Assembly: GCF_042100115.1 (NCBI RefSeq)
Contig: NC_091280.1
Coordinates: 1,674,001-1,738,000, forward strand
Source: Alternaria dauci
Lineage: Eukaryota; Ascomycota; Dothideomycetes; Pleosporales; Pleosporaceae
Length of the DNA: 64,000 bases
Direction of reading: 5' to 3'
Shown one piece after another: positions 10,023 to 20,297 of the stretch. The position numbers were made by a program, and so were the translations under genes. The notes beneath the pieces are model-generated. The model was not told the DNA's origin, did no database searches, and was given only the letters and a program-made list of their open reading frames with translations. Position 1 is the first letter of the stretch, and each line of letters opens with the position of its first letter.

Positions 10023-12950
10023 CTAGTGATCAGGCTTGCCACCTTTCATGAAGACCCTCTTCGTGGCACCAACCTTGCCGAGATCACCAAACTCAGTCTT
10101 TTTCCCACCAACAGCGCTACCTGGGCGACTGTCACTCCTGCTATCGGTCCGATCGAAAGGCGGATGGCTGGAAGTGATGACGTTGCTGCTCACAGTGCGA
10201 GCTTGCTTCATCATGCCCTCGATCCACTCCAGCTTCTCGCCACTAAGATCCAGTTTCTTCGCTTTGGGGCCAGCGAGTCCGACTTCTTTGCCTTGCCAAG
10301 AGTTACGAGACGAGGTCGAAGAAGGCATAGTCGGATCTTCAGCAGCGCCCGGTGTTCCGGTGATGAAGCTAGGCATCGGTGGAGGCGCTTCGTCGCTTGT
10401 AAAGTAGCTTAGACCAGATGACTTGACAGGTGTCGTGTTTGGGCTGACCAAGGGGAAGCCAGCGCTAATGCGTCTCTCCATCTTGCTCGCCCTACTGTCT
10501 GGTCGGGTGGGAGAACTATCCGGATTCTTCACCTCGAGGCCCAGAACCTCAAATTTGCCTTCGCTTGCAGTCCTGCGACCGTGATGCTCAGCGTATTGGC
10601 GCAGGTACTCGCCCAAATCAGACCAGCCACCGCCGACGCGGACCATGACACGCTCACCATTCTCGCCAACGCGGCGGATGAATAGCTTGATGGGTTGTTC
10701 CTTGCCAGGTTGTGTAAGATGATACAACTTGATGTCGTTATCGCCTCTTGTGGCTGCTGCAGACCTCCGTCCGGATGTAGTGTTGTTTAGATCGAACTCG
10801 CTCTTCGCAGGCGACAGGGTGAGCTCGGGAGACTTGAGGCCACTGACTGAGCGAGCTGCGCGCAGGTATCCGCGACTTCCTTTTGCTAAAAGGCCACGAG
10901 CTGGCTTGACCTCAGGTGCATCGGGATCTGGACCTGATCTGAGTCTAATGCGGCCGGGAATGGTTGTCAGGATGTCAGAGATCTTGCGCTCGAGCTCTTC
11001 CGTGCTGCTGGTAGATTTCTGAGCGAAGTGTGTCGGTGGCCATGGTGCGCTCGCTGTATAGTCAGTGGCAGTAGTAGTAGTAGTAGTCTGTACAGGTCGA
11101 CGCTTTGCCATGGCTGCGTTGAGCTCGGGACGCGGTGCTCTCATAGAACGGTTGGTTGCGTTTCGAACTGAAGGAGACTCCTCCACCGTACTAGGTGGGC
11201 TTGAGTCTGGTGAAATGTCCGTCGACAGCGAACTCAAACTGCCTCTCCACGAACGTGGTGTTTGAGGTGGCTCCATAACGGGACTGTCATGGCCATCGTT
11301 TTTGGTGATAGTGGGGTTACCAAAAAGCGTTAGAGGCTTAGGTCGGCTTTGTAGAGATGTCTGGGATGATTGGTTCACTCCAGTCGGGGCCGATGAAAGT
11401 GCTTCAGACTCTGACTGTACGGTGGCGTCTTCAGGACCCTCGTCGAGCTCATATTGTACCACGGTATCCCCCTCCTCGAACTCCGAGTCTTCGTCATCAG
11501 ACAGCGCGACACCTTGTCGCGACTCAACTTCTGTAGCCTCAGTCTCTCCAGATACCTGACGTGTGTTGTTGGAGCCGGTGGAGGTGCGAAGTGTTGAGTT
11601 GCTGCTGTTCGATGCGTCGAGGGCATAGTCGCCGGAGAAAATCTCCTGATGGGGTATGCTCCCAAAGTAGTCATGTGGAGCTACTTGACGGGTACTCTGT
11701 GAAGCAGCTTCCTCTGGCGAGGCTTCGATGGCAGACGCGACAGAGTCGGTTCGGGCATTAGCAGCGGCTAGTCTGGAAGGAGCAACGGATTGCACACGCG
11801 TGCTGTCTGAGTGTAGCCCAGGCTGAGGTGCGAGGTCAGGGGGTTGTAATGCCTCGTGTGTACCGCCCTTGCCAATAGGATCAAAGCCCTCTGCCCGCCT
11901 TCGGACTTCGAGATCGATGACCCTCCTTCTTGATTCGTGTTTCCAGCGTCCGTAGTCGGCCTCTGTGGTCTCGAAGACGTCGATCCAGGTCTCGGGCAGG
12001 CAGTCCTCCTGCCCTTCGAGCGTATCGAGCATCTTGTCCAGCTGCCTGCCCAAATCGCTGACCTTTTGGTGAAGGACCCGAGAAATTTTGTCTACGGCAC
12101 TCTTCCACTGCTCGAACGCGGCGTCGGATGTGTCTGCTGGCGGCTCAATGGCATCCCAGCCTAACCGCATAGCTTCCTGCGCTGTGTCGAGCTCGCCGGT
12201 GTAGCGGGGGGCTTCGCGGAGGATGGAGACGCGGGCCGTCCATGTGCTGAGGCGGGCTTTGAGCTGAGCGTGATGGGGCAGGGCGGATAGGAGGGTTTGG
12301 GTGATGAGAAAGGAGAAGTCGTCCATGAGCTTGTAGTGCTGGCGGTTGGCCTCGTAGCCAGCCGACGATGGTCTCGACCTGCCTGCTGGGTGCATGTCCA
12401 GCACATGTTCCTTTAGCTCTTCGACATCTAGCTTCAGCATCTCGTCGGCGATGTCGTCGAGCCGCGCCTCGTGCTGCTCCACCTCGACCGACAGCATCGA
12501 CCCCCAGTATTCCAATGGCGGCATGGCATCGGCGCCGTCGGAGTCGGCCACGTGCTCCCTGATGTGCATCTGGATGCTGTTCCTCCTCTGCTCGCGGAAC
12601 TGGGCGCTCGGCTGCTCGAAGCTGCCCGACCAGCCCCATTGCTCAATCTCAGCGCACCATGTCTTCAGCCGCTGCGCTGCCTTGGCGACGCGCGATCCCA
12701 GGTCCCTCTCGGCGGCGGTGAGGGTTTCGATGCAGGAGAAGATTTTGTATTCGTCGCGCGTGGTGTCGTAGGGCATGGGCTTCTGGGTGAAGGCGCGGAG
12801 GGTGGTTTCGGGCGACAGGTCGCGCAGGCGGCTCTCTTCCGAGCTGCCGTGCGCCCTGCCTCTTCGGCCGGCGGGCGACATGGCGGGCGATGCAACGCGA
12901 CGGGGTGTCAGCGGCGGAATCATGCGCAGAGGTGAGGAAAAGACGTCCAT
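10023..12950 (-). CDS. GAS2/GAR-domain cytoskeletal protein (Kar9-like?), 975 aa
   Basis: Large, mostly disordered protein in one exon. The N-terminal third (about 30-380) is predicted helical and follows a conserved-looking start RLRDLSPETTLRAF. The middle is Ser/Thr/Glu-rich and low complexity. Around residues 740-795 there is a compact domain containing VMVRVGGGWSDLGEYL, which matches the GAR/GAS2 microtubule-binding signature (VRVGGGW followed by L-x-x-Y/F-L). I infer a microtubule- or spindle-associated role. The N-terminal region reminds me of filamentous fungal Kar9-type proteins, but this is not secure. The ATG at 12950 was chosen; an upstream GTG at 13031 extends the frame but is not a eukaryotic start. 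A run of Thr codons lies near 11065-11090. Confidence 0.7.
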   Translation of the reverse strand: MDVFSSPLRMIPPLTPRRVASPAMSPAGRRGRAHGSSEESRLRDLSPETTLRAFTQKPMPYDTTRDEYKIFSCIETLTAAERDLGSRVAKAAQRLKTWCAEIEQWGWSGSFEQPSAQFREQRRNSIQMHIREHVADSDGADAMPPLEYWGSMLSVEVEQHEARLDDIADEMLKLDVEELKEHVLDMHPAGRSRPSSAGYEANRQHYKLMDDFSFLITQTLLSALPHHAQLKARLSTWTARVSILREAPRYTGELDTAQEAMRLGWDAIEPPADTSDAAFEQWKSAVDKISRVLHQKVSDLGRQLDKMLDTLEGQEDCLPETWIDVFETTEADYGRWKHESRRRVIDLEVRRRAEGFDPIGKGGTHEALQPPDLAPQPGLHSDSTRVQSVAPSRLAAANARTDSVASAIEASPEEAASQSTRQVAPHDYFGSIPHQEIFSGDYALDASNSSNSTLRTSTGSNNTRQVSGETEATEVESRQGVALSDDEDSEFEEGDTVVQYELDEGPEDATVQSESEALSSAPTGVNQSSQTSLQSRPKPLTLFGNPTITKNDGHDSPVMEPPQTPRSWRGSLSSLSTDISPDSSPPSTVEESPSVRNATNRSMRAPRPELNAAMAKRRPVQTTTTTTATDYTASAPWPPTHFAQKSTSSTEELERKISDILTTIPGRIRLRSGPDPDAPEVKPARGLLAKGSRGYLRAARSVSGLKSPELTLSPAKSEFDLNNTTSGRRSAAATRGDNDIKLYHLTQPGKEQPIKLFIRRVGENGERVMVRVGGGWSDLGEYLRQYAEHHGRRTASEGKFEVLGLEVKNPDSSPTRPDSRASKMERRISAGFPLVSPNTTPVKSSGLSYFTSDEAPPPMPSFITGTPGAAEDPTMPSSTSSRNSWQGKEVGLAGPKAKKLDLSGEKLEWIEGMMKQARTVSSNVITSSHPPFDRTDSRSDSRPGSAVGGKKTEFGDLGKVGATKRVFMKGGKPDH

Positions 12951-14020
12951 GGCGATGTTTGTGGTCGGGATGAAAGAGCGACTGGTGACTTTGACAACAG
13001 GGAAGGTACAAACGAGACGGATCTCAGACACAGCAAGTCACGAGTGGCTGTGCGGCTGTGCGGCGGGGGCTGCGATGGTCATGGAGGAGTGTCCGCTGTC
13101 GCCCTCCTGTTGCCGTGGTGGTTGCGCTGCCGGCAGCCCTAATGTTTATTGACTGACGCAGTCTTCGCCGAGCATCTTGCGCCGTGCACTCTTGCATCGT
13201 TCACCCGCATCTGACTAAGCCAAAAGCACTTTAGCGGTAGATCCGTTTCGGATTCGATGCTCAAGCCTTTGCGACAACTGCGCCGCGCCGCCTTGAGACG
13301 ACACCTTGATGGACTGTAATGTTATATAGCTACCATCACTTCCCCGTGGCTCCGGCAACCGCGATGCAGCACCCTTTTCCGCATTTCCTACGTTGCCAAG
13401 CCCGTCGCGGATAAAGGCAATCCTCTCCGCACTCCCCCCCGCAATCAACCTCAACCGGCCATCGTGTGCTCTGTGCCGTCTACACCATCAGCTCATACTT
13501 TCTACTCGTCTTCTTGCTTTTCTTCGGAAGACTTTCGGCTCAGTCTCTGTCCACGTGCCCGGGACGGCAGCGTCGGCAAGCGCGACTTTCCGAGGTGCTA
13601 TCTGGCCGTCAGATTTTGACCGCAGAAGATACGCGCATCTCTGCACACTCTCTTCCTCATTCCAGAAGCTACCCCACCAAGAATATCGTCATCCTCCTCT
13701 GCCAAGCACCGTAATGCTCCGCCCCACGGCTCTATCTCCTTCACCTTCCCGAGTGCGTTAGCGACTTGCCTGTATACCTCGCCGTTACGCAGTGCCTGCA
13801 TCCAGCTACAGTAACCCCATGTCAGAATACGATGGCTCGTAGGAACAGTGCGTTCGGCAGGCTTAATTGCCCTCGATGGAAGCAGCTATCCTCTAGATGG
13901 AAACATTGACGTTATCATGCCAAATCTCGCGCGAGCTGCCTGCAAGTATAAAAGGTACCATGCACTATACCATTCTACGGTACCCTTCTGCCTCTGTGAA
14001 GCGTGAATTTGTCAGTCAAT
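12951..14020. promoter_or_regulatory. Divergent promoter region, GAS2-domain gene and M28 peptidase
   Basis: 1.07 kb between divergent starts. Apart from a TATA-like box near the peptidase gene (13947-13954) I see no gene or repeat; the short frames here look like chance. Confidence 0.4.
13947..13954 (+). promoter_or_regulatory. TATA-like box of the M28 peptidase gene
   Basis: TATAAAAG, a close match to a consensus TATA box, sits about 67 bp upstream of the ATG at 14021. The position suits a core promoter with a short 5' UTR. Inference from position and sequence only. Confidence 0.5.
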
Positions 14021-16379
14021 ATGAAGGCAATTCTTTTGGCACTCGCTGCTGTTGGCGCGCAAGCCTGCCAGCGTGAACGTGCATTCCTACATCACCCACA
14101 TAAGCATGTCAAGCGGCAATCCGTTTTCCCTCCAGCCTTGACGCCTGACGAAGAGATATTGCTAAACTCGTTCGACGCCGTCTCAATATCTGAATGGTCA
14201 TACTATTACAGTATGCCTCACCAAACCTGACAAACTATATCTGTATATATTAATCAAACGCAGCTCATGGCCAACATTTGGCTGGTCAGAATGAGTCGAT
14301 GGGTAACCGAAACATGTTCTCAACCGACACCGTACAAGACTAATCATGAGTGCAGCCCAGTGGACTGCCGATAAATGGTCCGAATACGGCTTCACTTCAA
14401 GGCTCGACGAATACTGTACGTTGCCACTGCCTGCAACTTCACGAAAATCCATCCCAAAAAAACTACAAATATAGGTGCTGACATGCCATGACTAAGATGT
14501 CTTCCTTAACTATCCTGTATCCAACTCGCTGCAGCTCACATATCCCAATGGTAGCACTTACACTCCTACCCTTTTGGAAGATGTGCTGGAAGAGGACGAG
14601 ACAACGAGCTATCCCAACAGCGTCCCAGTCTTCCACGGCTACAGCTTCACCGGCAACGCATCTGCAGAATACGTTTACGTCGGACGAGGCCAGCAAATCG
14701 ACTTCGACCGCCTCGAGGCTCTTGGTGTCGATCTTGAGGGCAAGATTGCACTGGCAAAGTACGGTGGCCCATTCCGTGGTCTCAAGGTCAAGAACGCTCA
14801 AGACCACGGCATGATTGGTGCTGTGATTTTCAGTGACCCTGGTGACGACGGGAACATGACAGAAGGTGAGCTCAGTTGATCCTTTACCAGATCTGCCCAC
14901 TGACAGCCTGTAGCAAAGGGTGTGGCTCCTTATCCTTATGGTGGTGCAAGGAACCCTTCAACCGTTCAACGTGGGTCCGTCCAGTTTTTGTCTACTTACC
15001 CAGGTGACCCAACTACTCCTGGTTACGTCTCCAAGCCAGACTCTCCGCGCGCAGATCGCGCCAACATCACTCCACAGATTCCATCCTTACCCATTTCTTG
15101 GATTGAAGCCCAGCCTCTACTTCAAGCGCTCAACGGCTTTGGTACCAACGGCACGGCAGTCAACAGGACAAACTGGGTTGGGGCCATTCCCGGAGTTGGC
15201 TACTTCACAGGCGAGGGATCCGGCGCATCCCTGTCAATGAGCAATGTGATGAACGACACTTATGGCACAATCTGGAATGCCGTTGGTATCATTAATGGTA
15301 CGCTCGAGGATGAAGTCGTCATTGTGGGCAACCATCGTGACGCTTGGATTGTTGGCGGTGCTGCTGATCCTAACTCTGGATCTGCCGTACTCATTGAGTT
15401 GGCCAAGGCGTTCGGCGCCCTCGCTGAGACAGGCTGGAAGCCATTGCGAACAATTGTCCTCTGCAGTTGGGACGCCGAGGAGTACGGCCTCGTTGGGAGC
15501 ACTGAGTGGATGGAGGAGTACATCCCCTGGCTCAAGACTGCCGCAGTATCTTATCTCAACATTGACGTCGCGGTCAGTGGGCCCATTCCAGACATTGCCG
15601 CGACTCCAGACCTACATGCCATTGCTACCAACCTGATGAAGAAGGTCGTTTACCCATACCGAAACGACACAGGCGTTACCATGTACGACGTCTGGTCGCA
15701 CGAGAGTGGCGAGGTCGGTGTTTTGGGTAGTGGAAGTGACTACACTCCCTTCCTCCATCGTGGTATCGCCTCCATCGATATGGGTGCTGGCGGAGGTCCG
15801 AACGACCCAGTTTACCCCTACCACAGCAACTACGACTCGTACCACTGGATGGCTACTTTTGGTGACCCCGGCTTCCACACCCACAAGGCCATGGGACAGT
15901 TCCTTAGTTTGCTCTTGTACCACATGGTATCTGATCCCGTCGTGCCCCTCGAGCCAGCGGACTATGTCTCTGAGTTTAACACGTACCTTGAAGATCTCGA
16001 GGCAGAAATCAGTGGTAGCAACTTTACTGTTGACCTTACCAACCTTACAGCTGCTATCGCCCAGTTCGAGACCTCGGCCCAGGAGTTTGTCGAGCTGAGA
16101 GATCAAGCTGTCGCCGCGAACGATACTGCACTTATTACTGTGCAGAACCATAAGGCACGGGATTTCTCTAGAGGCTTTACATCGCAGGGTGGCTTGCCTA
16201 CAAGAGAGTTTTATCGGCATACCATTTTCGCTCCTGGTCGTGACACTGGATATGCTCCGGTCACCTTCCCGGGTATTACTGAGAGTATCACATTCGATCA
16301 AGATGCAGACCTGGCGCAAGAGTGGGTGCAGAAGACTAGCTCTGCGATTTTGGTCGCTGCTAGCATGCTGAAGACTTAA
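14021..16379 (+). CDS. Secreted M28 zinc peptidase, glutamate carboxypeptidase II-like, 707 aa
   Basis: Predicted secreted co-catalytic di-zinc peptidase of the M28B group (glutamate carboxypeptidase II / transferrin-receptor-like). Exons 14021-14210, 14264-14302, 14356-14415, 14497-14865 and 14914-16379; introns 14211-14263, 14303-14355, 14416-14496 and 14866-14913; total 2124 nt. Signal peptide MKAILLALAAVGAQA, then a possible Kex2 site (KR at HVKRQS). Protease-associated-like region, then M28 metal ligands: H360 (GNHRDAW), D371 (ADPNSGS), E408/E409 (SWDAEEYG), D437 (YLNIDVAV) and H523 (YPYHSNYDS). A dimerisation-type C-terminal domain follows. All five ligands are present, so it should be active; several N-x-S/T sites suit secretion. 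The third intron uses a TAAG acceptor, chosen because it restores YVFLNYPVSNS. Confidence 0.93.
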
Positions 16380-16567
16380 AGAGTCCAGCAAAAGGAAACT
16401 TCATCATGATTATTGAGTAGGAGGAGAGGATGGAGGAGACACCCTACCGATGAATCTTTTGAAGAAGGGATGTGTGGTTAGTAGTAGCAAGCCTAATGAT
16501 AATGTATGCTACATGATATCTCGCTGTTCTGTTCTGTTCTTCCAAAGCCAAACGGCAATCTTTCCGC

Positions 16568-17281
16568 TCACTTCACAACAGCAAGCAAGAAGCCATCGTA
16601 TGATTTCTCCCCAACCGTCTGCAATACAACGCCATCCAATCTCTCATCCTTGCCCACATTCTCCACCACCCTCCTCGCGCCCGCAATTCTCGGATCATCC
16701 GTCTCCTGTGCCAATTGGCCCTTCCTAACCACGTTGTCCACAATAACACATGCACCCGACTCACACATACGCAGCGCCAAGTCGACATAGTTCCAGTTAT
16801 TCTCTTTATCCGCATCGATGAAGACGAAATCGAACTGCGCCCTCTTCCCCTCCTGGACCTGTTGTACAAGCTGTGGCAGGATATCCATACCAGCTCCAAG
16901 TCTAACCTCAACCTTATCTTCCAACCTGGCGTTCTTTATATTCGCGCGCGCAACCTCGGCATGGTCGCTATCAATTTCGAGCGACGTTACCTTGACGCTC
17001 GGGCTAGATGTCGCGAGCCAGATGGTACTATACCCGCCCAGCGTGCCTACTTCGAGGATGTTCTTTGCACGTGCGAGGCGGGCGGTGAGCTGGAGGTATT
17101 TGCCCTGGGACGGTGAGACAGCGATGTCGGGTAGCCCGGCTTTCTGGGAGGCATCGAGGGCTTGTTGAAGAGAGGATGGAGATGGCGATGTCTCGCTAGA
17201 TGGATGAAGGTGAGAGAACGAGTAGGTGTCTACTGCTGTCCATCGGGGATCTTTCTCGTGGGATGAGCCTGGGGGCGGCAT
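16568..17281 (-). CDS. Class I SAM-dependent O-methyltransferase (CCoAOMT/COMT family), 237 aa
   Basis: Small metal-dependent O-methyltransferase of the caffeoyl-CoA/catechol type (Methyltransf_3), single exon. Motif I is ILEVGTLGGYSTIWLA (SAM binding), followed by VTSLEID (acidic residue for the SAM ribose), DFVFIDADKENNWNYVDLAL (metal-binding Asp) and GACVIVDNVVRKG. The length of 237 is normal for the family. Fungal members methylate small phenolics or remain of unknown substrate; nothing nearby identifies the substrate. It is convergent with the M28 peptidase, with only about 190 bp between stop codons. No signal peptide, so cytosolic. Confidence 0.92.
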   Translation of the reverse strand: MPPPGSSHEKDPRWTAVDTYSFSHLHPSSETSPSPSSLQQALDASQKAGLPDIAVSPSQGKYLQLTARLARAKNILEVGTLGGYSTIWLATSSPSVKVTSLEIDSDHAEVARANIKNARLEDKVEVRLGAGMDILPQLVQQVQEGKRAQFDFVFIDADKENNWNYVDLALRMCESGACVIVDNVVRKGQLAQETDDPRIAGARRVVENVGKDERLDGVVLQTVGEKSYDGFLLAVVK

Positions 17282-17697
17282 CGTGGACTACTGCTTCAAG
17301 TATGAAGAGTTGGAGATGTTAGGGGTTAGTTGCTGGTTAGCTATACGCCTTGGAAGCGTGAATCAACGCGTCTTTATAGACGAGACTACATGCGCAGAGT
17401 CATCCGCCTCGTATCAAATACGCGTCTTGCATACATCTGCCTGATGGTGTCATGTTGCGTTATTGGAGAACGCGTCGTTGAGGGGTGGATGATTGTTCAG
17501 CCAGCTCGGTGATCTCGGTGATCTGATTGGCACAACTCCGAGCTACCGGTACCATTTACGATCTCCGATGTCGCCGAGCTGACGAAAACGTAGTTGAGCA
17601 CAAGAATGCAAGAAACACGAAACAAGGAGCTTGACCAAAGAGCGATTCTATCCAATTCGACACCCAATGCACCTGTTCCACTTCATCTATATACTCA
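17282..17697. other. Spacer upstream of the O-methyltransferase
   Basis: 416 bp between two minus-strand genes; should hold the O-methyltransferase promoter and the 3' UTR of the next gene. A short imperfect direct repeat of GATCTCGGT lies near 17504-17526; no other feature is seen. Confidence 0.4.
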
Positions 17698-19725
17698 TTA
17701 ATCGCTTTTCGTCTGCAATCCCATTGATGCTTGGTATGCGAGTCGACGCGCTTCAGGTGGCAACGGCGGAAGTCCTTTGTTCACATCCAGCAGTGTGACT
17801 CGAGTGAAGTGCTTCAGAGGGCTAGGCTTGTAGGGCCGGTGCACAGGATGAATACCATGCGGGCTGACGATCTTGGTGCAGTGGGTGTTACAAGAACGTC
17901 TTGATTTGGCAAGGCGCGTAGGGCTGTTGTGGTTACCCCTTTGGGACTTGGGGTCGCTCGTCATAGTTTGACTTATGCGAGAGCTGTTGAGAGTTCTCAT
18001 CGCGCTGAGCATGTGGGGCGAAGTAGAGACATCTGACTGGACATGTGGGGCTGTCGTCTGCGTCCTATGTGTTGGGGGACAGTGGCTGTCGCGGTTGACA
18101 AAACCCTCACCCATGCGAGAAGCTCGTAAAGATGACTCCTCCATCTCTGACAATTTTGCTTGCAGCTTCCGGTCCTCTTCATCCGTTGTATCCTTGGTCA
18201 GCATATGGTTCGAGGCTTTTTTGCTTATCCTCTTCCAGAGCCCTACCGGACACCCTTGAAAATCTGGAATGCTCGCAGCCGTCGAGACTCGATAGATCCC
18301 ATCGTACTTCTTCTTGCGCTTCCACCAGGATAGTGCAGTTGGCTTTGTTTTGTTCGCCGTGGCGCCAACTCCTGGTTTCGCGAATTCGATGGAATCATCC
18401 GATGAATCGGAAGAGAACCATGACTGAGCTACATTCGGCTCATTACTATAACCATCATGATGAGACTGGTCCAAGTTGCCAGCATCTTCCATTCTGATGG
18501 CTTCCCCTTCCCCTTCGCCAGTCTTTCCTTGTCCGTCAACATTCTGCGGCTGGACCGGCTCATGATGCCATAGTTTCTTGTCGTTCCATTTCTGGTCTTT
18601 TGCTCCGCAATTTCGATCCCCGGTTGTGCGACAACTGTTATTACTCCTCAGTGTTGATGCCTGACTGTCTGCATTATCAGAGGAGGAATCCCACTCGATA
18701 ACTCCCGGTCGACCTACGGACGACTGCAGAGTACTACCACTCATGTTCGGCTGACGGTCAACCGGGAGGTTTTGTTGCGCAACATCGTTCGGAAGGGGTT
18801 CGCTATCGTCAAGAGAATATCGAGATACGAGCTCCGCAATGTCGTCGAAGCTCAGCTTATTGTTGCGCAGCAAGCACGAGAAGCTGAGCCAATCTAGATC
18901 GCTGTGCGGTCCGAAAGCGAGCTTCATTGGTGTGCGCAGATCCTCGAGACTGAGATCTTGGAGGTATTCAATTCTTGCTCCTGCTCGCCTCAGTGTATGC
19001 ACGCCTTTGTTGTGATTCGGTTCTGCATCCTGGTTGATATCGGAAGCACTGTCCTTTCGCTGACGTCGACACCCTCCGGCACATACTGACCAGTCCGCTC
19101 TGCCGTAGTTGCCACTGACGTCGCCGCCTCCTCGAAGAGACCATGGGTCGTTGAAACCTTGGGAAGATGGTGAAGGTGAAGAAACTGGCGAGTCCACCTT
19201 GCGGCGTCCATCTAGAAACCTCACCACCCGGATAGAATCATCGTCGCCACTAACCACCTCCCTCGTCAGTGGCCACTCTTCTTCAGGTTCTTCTCCTGCA
19301 CAACAGCTGACGTGGTCGAGCTGCTTTAGTGCCGCCTCAAAACCTGACCTGGCTTCCCTGAGGAATGCCTTGTCAATACGTATTCCTTCTCCTTGATAAG
19401 AAGCCACCGGCCTTATGCCTCCCCGTTTCCCATTCTCCGGCATACTCTTGTGATATTCGCGCAACCTGGTTGCGCACGCCCAGCACCGCCCTAGCCTAAA
19501 CTTGAGCCACCTGAGGACTTGACCCTCGTTCTCGACCTGGTCTGGTCTCAAAATTGTTTGTACTACTCCTTCCTGGTCAGCCGACTTCGAAACCTTGATG
19601 GGTTCAGGAGCGTGGCCACAGGTGTAGAAGCGACGATAGATATATGTATATACTGGAAGCCCGGATTTGGGGGTTGTCGCAAGCTTAGTCCGCACTGCTG
19701 CTGCTAGTGTAGTTTTATCAGCCAT
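17698..19725 (-). CDS. Hypothetical protein, 675 aa, N-terminal Cys/His cluster
   Basis: I do not recognise this protein. It is one long open frame with a good ATG at 19725. The N-terminal ~120 residues look folded and hold possible metal ligands: RRFYTCGH near residue 35 and GRCWACATRLREYH near residue 80. A second ordered-looking patch around 230-310 contains LQDLSLEDLRTPMKLAF and LSFDDIAELVSRYSL. The rest, especially the C-terminal half, is Ser/Asp/Lys-rich and probably disordered; it ends in a basic/Pro-rich region. No signal peptide or membrane span. The strand and spacing suggest an independent gene. Function unknown. Confidence 0.7.
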   Translation of the reverse strand: MADKTTLAAAVRTKLATTPKSGLPVYTYIYRRFYTCGHAPEPIKVSKSADQEGVVQTILRPDQVENEGQVLRWLKFRLGRCWACATRLREYHKSMPENGKRGGIRPVASYQGEGIRIDKAFLREARSGFEAALKQLDHVSCCAGEEPEEEWPLTREVVSGDDDSIRVVRFLDGRRKVDSPVSSPSPSSQGFNDPWSLRGGGDVSGNYGRADWSVCAGGCRRQRKDSASDINQDAEPNHNKGVHTLRRAGARIEYLQDLSLEDLRTPMKLAFGPHSDLDWLSFSCLLRNNKLSFDDIAELVSRYSLDDSEPLPNDVAQQNLPVDRQPNMSGSTLQSSVGRPGVIEWDSSSDNADSQASTLRSNNSCRTTGDRNCGAKDQKWNDKKLWHHEPVQPQNVDGQGKTGEGEGEAIRMEDAGNLDQSHHDGYSNEPNVAQSWFSSDSSDDSIEFAKPGVGATANKTKPTALSWWKRKKKYDGIYRVSTAASIPDFQGCPVGLWKRISKKASNHMLTKDTTDEEDRKLQAKLSEMEESSLRASRMGEGFVNRDSHCPPTHRTQTTAPHVQSDVSTSPHMLSAMRTLNSSRISQTMTSDPKSQRGNHNSPTRLAKSRRSCNTHCTKIVSPHGIHPVHRPYKPSPLKHFTRVTLLDVNKGLPPLPPEARRLAYQASMGLQTKSD

Positions 19726-20297
19726 GACTGTTCTTCGAAAGTGGCAAGGGCGGCCCGGTTGTGGTACCGAGCGGGAATTAATCGACTCTAGAGTGGCACA
19801 TACAGTTGGATGTTATTGTTGTAGCTCGTTGGCCACCCGGTCTCTATAATAGGGGCCGATACAACACAGTTGTTGCCACCTCAGTAGCGACTGCGAACCT
19901 CGTATCGCTGTGACATGTCATTTTGTTTGAAGGACGTCTTTTGAAAGCTTAAGAAAAAGTGCAACCCAAGTGGTCTTGATGAGGCGCTGACGTTGCGCCG
20001 CTGATCCCGTTCCGTCGATCTAACGTTGTGAATGAGTGTAGTGACTAGGGTTAAGTAAGGGCTGTAAAAAATCTCATTGAAGATTCGGAATTGGCCGCTA
20101 AATATGCCATTATTACTGTAATAGAGAACGCCATATGATGATATCCGTCTTTGTCCCGTATCCGCCTTCGGATATTATGCGGGTAAGGCAAGTGCCGCCT
20201 TGCCAAACAATAACGCCACGCTTGCTAAAATGATCAAATGGATATTACGAAAGTTCCGGACCACACCATGCTCCTCGACCGCTTATGCACCGCTGTT
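19726..20297. other. Promoter region of the 675-aa hypothetical gene
   Basis: 572 bp between two minus-strand genes. It must hold the promoter of the 675-aa gene and the 3' end of the LtrA-like gene. No ORF or repeat of note. Confidence 0.4.

Noticed and set aside
15612..16391. 259-codon minus-strand frame inside the M28 peptidase
   Set aside because: Antisense of a well-supported coding exon, no domain; a codon-bias shadow.
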